From Petrosia ficiformis (Eukaryota; Porifera; Demospongiae; Haplosclerida; Petrosiidae), in the NCBI GenBank assembly GCA_947044365.1, contig OX345636.1, forward strand, positions 55,345,746 to 55,409,745: a stretch of 64,000 bases of DNA, read 5' to 3'. The position numbers and the translations under genes were made by a program. Shown one piece after another: positions 57,488 through 64,000 of this stretch. The notes under the pieces were generated by a model. That model made no database searches. It saw only the letters and a program-made list of their open reading frames with translations, and was not told the origin of the DNA. How positions within the stretch are numbered: the stretch's first letter is position 1; each line of letters starts with the position of its first letter.

Positions 57488-58084
57488 CAGTGGCGGATCT
57501 AGGGGGGTTTCTTTGCTTTCCGTGGAAACCCCCTTTCTCATTTTACAATTCGATTTTTGATAAAAGTCTATATGCCACACCCACCAGCATGTTGTACGTA
57601 ATGGCAAACAATAGGAGCATTCCTTCTAAGAGAAGACAGTAAAGATGGTAAGTAGAACCTACAATTATACTACATGTGTACTTCAGTAATGATGTTGCTA
57701 GTCTGCAAAAGTCTGATAACCGAATCTGAATCAGATAATTGCCAATAGCAAGAGTGGTCAGTACTGCGGGTTTCTTCTCACACTTGGTCTGGTCATACAT
57801 AATATATTATATCTATGGTCTGGTTATGAATCTGATGCTGGTGTTTCATCAAGCATTTAGTATAATATATCATGATAGCTAGCGCTAAGTTATTAGTAAT
57901 GTTGCATATTTCTCTCCTAACTGTCTCGATATGGCACCAGGCTACACAGTGGCCAAAAAAAATGTTGTAATTAGAAAATTATTGACTACACCTCTCGTGA
58001 ATACTTAATGAGTAAATTATTTCACACACTATGTGCATTATTATTTTTAGAAACCTCCTTCTTAAATTTCTAGATCCGGCACTG
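57488..58084. mobile_element. MITE with CAGTGGCGGATCTAG ends
   Basis: The termini CAGTGGCGGATCTAG and CTAGATCCGGCACTG are inverted, 597 bp apart. It interrupts a repeat whose intact copy lies at 58907-58995 (CTCTATGTAGGGATGGCAC). The flanking duplication is not clean. The frame at 57543-57800 lies within it and looks non-coding. Confidence 0.75.
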
Positions 58085-58509
58085 GTAGAGATGGCACCAA
58101 AAAAAGGTGCCACCCACAACTGTTAAAGTAATTACGACTATGGTTTATATTTATATGACTTACCTTTTCTAAGTTATAGCTGCTCAAATTACAGTCAATG
58201 TGAAAATTACACATTTGTAGATAATTGCCCATTTAATCAAGAGTAATCCATTAATTACAATGAAAATGCCAATATTTGTACTATAACAATCTGTGTATCA
58301 AGAGTTGCACAACAGGTAGCCATGGTATTTATTATACTGCTTAAAAAAACCAATAAAACTGAAATCATCCTAGTATTTGACTTCTGGGAATTTTGTACTG
58401 TACAGGAAAAAAAAATTTTGTACACTTTTTGGCTTGCTCAGTCACATGTATGTATATGAATAGAATTACATGCAATAATAATACAAAAACATTGCAATAG
58501 TAATAACAC

Positions 58510-59960
58510 AGGAGGCTATCATAGGACCCAAAATTACACAAACAACTTCCATATAACCCTACACAAGGACCTATACTGCTATATGGTGAAAGACAAAGAA
58601 CTGTACTTATGTATGGTTATATGGAAGTGATTTGGGGTCCTAAAATACCTCCTGTATCCCAACCTTGTATACACAATCTTTTTATTTTTACATCCTTACA
58701 TTTCTTTCATATGTATTTTATTACTATTGTTTCCATTGTTTTTCTGAATGGTGGAATATTTTTTCACATTACAAAAATACATTATATTGCTAAACCAGTT
58801 CACCAACATGAAGCTAATGTTGTCTACAGTACATACAAGCAAAAAAAATAATTTGAAATTTTGCAACTTTTGACTCCTTTTTGATTACTTGGTCATATTT
58901 ATATCAGAGAGTACGGTAGTACTCTCTATGTAGGGATGGCACGGAAAACAAATGGCCGCCCATGCATTTCAATTGCAAGTGATGAGCTGAAATCTCTGGT
59001 AATATATACACATAAGTTTCTATACACACATGCCTGTTTATATCTAGTGTTTTTATGACTACCAATACCTTCTAGATGGCCGAAGATTATTGCTAAGGTA
59101 GAGAACCGGCGAGTGGCAAAACTGGCAAAATCTTCATCATATTATTAATATTATTATTTTCCAGACAAATCATTTTTTTGTTTGTTGACCTATCACGATG
59201 ATTCTAGCACCATTCCCGTCGCATTTATAGTAAAATTCTGGTCGTAAAGTATCGAGATGATATCTTCAGATACTATGAAAGAAGACAGTCTCAACGACTA
59301 CAAAGATTTGATCTGGAATTGGACGTCATTTTCCTAAGTGGAATTTAATTACGCATGCGCATTTGTATACTCTTAACATGGAAGCTGAAAAGGTGGAAGT
59401 GTTTGGCATTGTAATAACATTTGTGAGTTTGTGAGCAAATACTAATAATGAATATAATAATTATTAATATTAAAGCAATTGTATAATAATATTGTATAAT
59501 ATGATAAGCATTGGAATACTGAATGGTTGACACAGTGACTGACACTACTTCTTGTAGGACTGCAGACAGTGATGTAAGTGAATAGAGAATATACATCATC
59601 TGTAAGTGAAAGAGAATGATAATCAATACATAAACAAAAGACTGACCTTCATTGATGAACAAATTTTAATGCATTTTTGATTGCATGATTTCATAATGAT
59701 ATATAGTATTTCTGCAATCTACAAAAAAACATTCACATCGTTTAGAAAAAAATCAATGAAAACAAGAATAATAAAAAACATTTTCAATAAAAATGAAAGA
59801 AGATGTAGGGATGTCAAAACCCAAAAAGCAAGCAAACAAGGTTGGGAAGCTAACTTAGGACCCAAAATTAAACAAACCACTTCCATATAACCCTACATAA
59901 TTATAGCTCTTTGTACAGAGGTGTAAGCACTTTGTACAGAGGTGTAAGCACTTTTTTCTG
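58510..59960. repeat. Two copies of the CCCTACATAAGTA repeat, in opposite orientation
   Basis: One copy at about 58510-58860 and an inverted one at about 59690-59960, with the older AATGGCCGCCCATGCATTTC repeat at 58930-58995 between them. The frames at 58609-58851 and 59681-59890 fall in these repeats and are not genes. Confidence 0.55.
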
Positions 59961-62854
59961 TCTTTATGTAATCCTGGTGAATATATCTTTTTCTTTCTTT
60001 AGGAACATATGAGAGGTCATTATAACAAGGGTAAGGATTCTAATTAGAAAGCTTAATCAATTATAGTTTCCAGAACTAGTACTGAAGATTTTCAATAACA
60101 ACAAAATCAATGTCTTGAGTATAGTACAGGTAAGAAATAAACCAAATAAACCATCTAGTGGTATCACTAGAAATAAGAACATAACCACACTCATCTGTGA
60201 TACAAGAAAAATGTGTTGGGACAACATAATTATAATAATTAACTAATTTCAGCTCTATAACTCAGACATATTATCATTCTGACTTACAGTGTACATTAAG
60301 AGTGAAATACAATTTACTACACAGTATGCGACCTTAGTAGTTAGTACTATGTAGTGTTGTTTTAACTATATAACTAAATCCTTATTTAGTAAAGCATGAA
60401 GACTTAATGTACTAAACCATCTTAAAGGTACTGTTTACATATACTTGATTTAATGAAGTATTGTCTTACATCATCATAATGTAAGTATCAAAAAATGAGT
60501 CGGTGGAGTGGAGTGTCTAATAACTGACTTTTTCAGCTTCTCTAACTTGAATTTTATAAGACTCAGAATTCTAACTTGCTTTGCAGCAGAGAAGAGGTGT
60601 TAGCCATAGTTGTAAACGTTTTTTTCTTGATCAGCAGGAAGACAGTAAGGCGGGTGATTCATGTTTAGTAGTCTATGAGCAACGCCCATATCTCTACCTA
60701 CCTGTATATAAGTTCCACAAAATTGAAACAATGCAGTGTTTTCACTTACTGATGAACTTCTAGGAAAGCCGTAACAGATACCATAACTACACCTCATTAA
60801 CAACAAAAAAAAGCAAGAATCGGAAAGTGCCCACACTCAGCAGCTCCATCGCTTTATTAGAGTATTAGTTTTTATTATGGGCTAAAATTAAATTTTGGTT
60901 AAATTAAGTATATGAAAACAATTATTGTATCCTAAAGGTATAACTTAATTACACTATTTGGAATAATAATAAGAGGTGATTATGTATACTAGCTCATATT
61001 CATACAGATTGAACTATCCTCATCCTTAATACATATATATAACACTTAATATTAACACATAACTCTTAAAACATTAATATACATGTACATAATTGTAACT
61101 GTCCATTCATACATAATAATGGACCAACCTCACACGTACAACATTGATCGAGAAGACCTTCTAACCACAATTCTACAACTGTAGTCAGCTGAGTGTTTAT
61201 AATGGCTTCTTATAATGACTTGGCTAACATTCCACATCAATATTTTATATTAGTAGTATGGAGTGATAAATATACTATGTGCATGTATATGTATTGTCAC
61301 AAGTTCAGTTGATGTACATTCATACATAATGATCTGACCTCACACATAACATAATTTAAGTATTCAAATGTATTTTTTGGTATTCGATTATTCATTTAAC
61401 ATTTGCACATGCACAGAAACAAAACACGTGCAATTATAAAAAGGAAATTAAATCACGGTAATGAGTATAATAATCTCGTTTTATGATCCCTGTTGTAAAG
61501 ATCAAGCATAATTCACCAATGAAAATTCATTTCTAAGCAATAGCTATCAAGGTTGATATACATGTACAGTATTATTGTATTGCAACATAATTATAAATAT
61601 AATAGATACATGCAATACATGTAATGCACTACTCAACCACTAACTTTTATTATATACATACAACACCCATCCAAATTGAAACAATTATATACATGAAATA
61701 TAAACATTGTACATGTATATTGTGTGTGTTTATATTTCTTTGTGTTTGTAAATTTTATTCCTTTGATTAGCTACAGAAAGCCTCCAAAATTGGATTATTG
61801 CTTTATAAAGAGTAATCATTGAAATTAAAGAGATTTTGGGAAACTAGTTATTGTAAATCTTTGTGATCAGAATCATCTAGTTATTACATTATAGTAATGA
61901 ATTAATAAGTATAATAATGAGTATAATAATCTCGTTTTATGATCACTGTTGTAAAGATCAAGCATAATTCACCAATGCAAATTTTAATACAGGTATAGTT
62001 ACATCACATGTGATCAATACTCACTACAGACAGTATATATAAGTCAGACAGGACACATACACAGAAGGAATAGACAGAATGACATACAGATTGATATGAT
62101 TATAAATATATGTTTACAGATACATACAAGTATGGATATAATACTTATCCATGTGCATAATCATACAATGGATAAGTGAATAGATAGTTACATGTATACA
62201 ATTCTATGCAAAGATAAATAGATAGATAGATAGATACAGGTAGATAGATAGATAGATCTACAAGACTGGCATTGACCTGATTGAGATGGCGTTTTTTGAA
62301 CTGCTAGGCCTAGGAAATTGGTTTAAGGTTCAAAAATTGATTCATTTGCTGCACATTTGAAGCTAAATTCTCCTTTTGAAGCTTCTCTCTTAGGAAATTT
62401 CAGAAACGATAAATGTTGAACTCGTATCATAATATTCCATAGTACATTATACTTGTATTGTTCATTAATGCTAACATGTGTGTATTCATTCAAGAGTGTT
62501 TCTAATGTAGTCTCAATGTTACTCACATCATATATGGATGTGTATTTAAATGTATATTGGTTAGTACAGTTACAAGGAATAGTATGAATTTCAATTTAGC
62601 TTGTCAATTGTCATAAAGAAGGAAGGGTCTGCATACTATTTTATTACACAATCCTTGTTGAGGTTTCATGTCCACTATCTTATCATGTTGCTGTTACATT
62701 ACATTAATTTGTCATCAAATGGAAAATGCCATTTACATTATTCTAATGACCAGACTTGTAAAAACTAATCACTGACTCAGTGTCGGCTAAGAATGGAATC
62801 ATATACTACTTGAGGCAGTTGCTCCAGTAAATCTTCCTTTTAATGCCTCAAAAC
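59961..62854. other. No gene seen
   Basis: AT-rich sequence with GATA and ACATGTA patches. The only clear structure is a direct repeat pair, 61460-61527 and 61916-61984 (AATGAGTATAATAATCTCGT ... TCACCAATG), and a GATA microsatellite at about 62215-62260. The frames at 60581-60763, 60600-60836 and 62323-62526 have no recognisable similarity. Confidence 0.45.
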
Positions 62855-63121
62855 TTGGGCTGGGATGAAAATTGGATTAATCAATTAATCAATCGATATT
62901 GAAAATTCTTTTGATTATCGACTTTATGTCTGTGATATTGATTATGCTAATTATTCCAAAATACTTACTTTTCAAGCATGTGACAGTAAATTATTTAAGT
63001 GACAACTGAGAAGCCATTTTGATCATCAAATGGGAGGAGTTTCTTGTATTAATTGGCTTAATTGGCCTAATTACTTCCACTGATTTTATCAATCTATAAT
63101 CTCAGATGATTCCCAGCCCTA
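62855..63121. mobile_element. hAT-like MITE, TAGGGCTGGGA family, copy 3
   Basis: It starts TTGGGCTGGGATGA and ends GATTCCCAGCCCTA, with flanks CTCAAAAC / CTGAAACC (6 of 8 alike). The internal TTAATTGGCCTAATT is shared with the copies at 5148 and 23205. Confidence 0.75.
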
Positions 63122-63185
63122 CTGAAACCCATGAAGAGCTACTAGGGTTTGTAACTCTACTACATTATTAGTACTAAGAATCTCG

Positions 63186-64000
63186 GATATTACCCTCGCC
63201 GCGTAGCGTAGGCGGAAGGGTACGGTAATCGTTTTGTCTGTGTGTCTGTGTGTTAGCAATTTTTCTGAAAAAATATAAACATTGACATTTCAAAAGGGGT
63301 ACTGGTAGACTTCAAATTATACAAGGAAACAAAATAACGTAGGAATTCTTCTAAAACCTTTTGGTTCTAAAGTTATGACAATTTTTATAACTCACAGTTG
63401 CCGTTTTACGACTTTAAGATGAAACGAGGGCAATAACGAGAGTAAATATGGACACACAAAACACAATTGATCCTGTTTCATGGCTGTCGCTCGCCAAGAA
63501 ACACTTCACACCAAAAACAATCGAGGTAATGGTTGCTACTACACCACCATTGTTGCAAGATAGAAAGCTACCTAGCTCCACCTACAGGTATGTGCACGTG
63601 CGCATGCTTGCAAAGCGTCATGTACTAAACACGTTGGAGACTTTAGAGTTAGACTTCAGATATTTTTCGTTGTTTTTCGAAGGAAAACAGCGAATAAGAT
63701 GTAAGATATATATACAAATTATACATTTCTTTCATTGATATTCTTATTTTGTCTTTTAAGATATAAAGTTATAACTTTTTTAATCCCCATAAATATTTTT
63801 CAAATTTATGTGTATTCAGCATTGTTTGTTTCATACACAAACTTTATTATATTTTGAGAACAATTGTAGTGCTTTGTATTACTTTGCCACATAGGCGAGG
63901 GTTCTGTCCCGACGGCGCTCGTTGTATTGTGGTAATTGAGTCGCATGTGTTTTATTTGTTGTGAGGCTATAAATGTGATTATTACACAGCTCTATATATG
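63186..64000. other. Repeat-rich end of window with an unassigned frame
   Basis: TACCCTCGCCGCGTAGCGTAGGCGG (starting near 63190) followed by TTTTGTCTGTGTGTCTG marks a dispersed repeat. An inverted, diverged piece lies at about 39105-39160 (GACAGACAGAC ... CTTCCGCTCC). The plus frame 63448-63738 (96 aa) opens MDTQNTIDPVSWLSLAKK and has a possible donor at TCGAGGTAATG (63523), so it could be a first exon. I do not recognise it. A GGCGAGGGTTCTGTCCCGAC segment near 63894 may be another repeat end. Confidence 0.35.

Noticed and set aside
1..64000. CRISPR arrays, operons, prokaryotic signals, rRNA or tRNA genes
   Set aside because: The sequence is eukaryotic with spliced genes. The tandem repeats lack constant repeat/unique spacer structure, and I saw no cloverleaf or rRNA segment.

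Overview
This is a metazoan nuclear genome window: intron-dense, AT-rich, with short (often about 50 bp) introns, GT-AG splice sites, microsatellites and many small transposon remnants. Spliced models were built by hand and checked by reading-frame continuity. The gene content (ferrochelatase, a Rab-family GTPase, COX7C, an AKAP7-like protein, and Kelch/ZU5/death-fold proteins), together with pervasive TACATGTA palindromes and compact spacing, suggests an early-branching animal, most likely a demosponge of the Amphimedon type. The species call is inference.

Layout. 1-1249: probable 3' flank of ferrochelatase. 1250-13914 (minus): ferrochelatase in nine exons, with transposon-rich introns. 14007-18542 (plus): a Rab-family GTPase, head-to-head with ferrochelatase across about 92 bp. 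18782-19056 (minus): a two-exon COX7C gene. 19127-24388 (plus): an AKAP7-like 2H-fold protein, head-to-head with COX7C across 70 bp. Both shared promoters contain a CACGTG core, and each pairs a nuclear gene for a mitochondrial protein with a signalling-type gene. 24389-25717: intergenic, with an unusual permuted inverted repeat and a small foldback element.

25718-37579 and 42476-53874 (both plus) are tandem paralogues, here called KZD-A and KZD-B. Their order of parts is Kelch propeller, coiled coil, ZU5, conserved post-ZU5 region, then a C-terminal helical death-fold module. KZD-A ends in a DEATH-like domain and KZD-B in a different helical module. No standard family with this architecture is known to me, and the pair is the most interesting system in the window. 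Such an arrangement would suit a sensor or scaffold that signals through death-fold contacts.

Two LTR retrotransposons sit in this locus. A Ty3/Gypsy element with LTRs that read as identical, a 5-bp target duplication and one long gag-pol frame (28520-32806) lies inside a coding exon of KZD-A and introduces a stop. A decayed Gypsy-type element (43667-48005, minus) lies in a KZD-B intron and has integrase upstream of reverse transcriptase, the order known from Gmr1-like elements.

53875-64000 holds repeats, one weak AT-hook candidate and no gene I can support firmly. The 5' ends of both KZD genes are unresolved.
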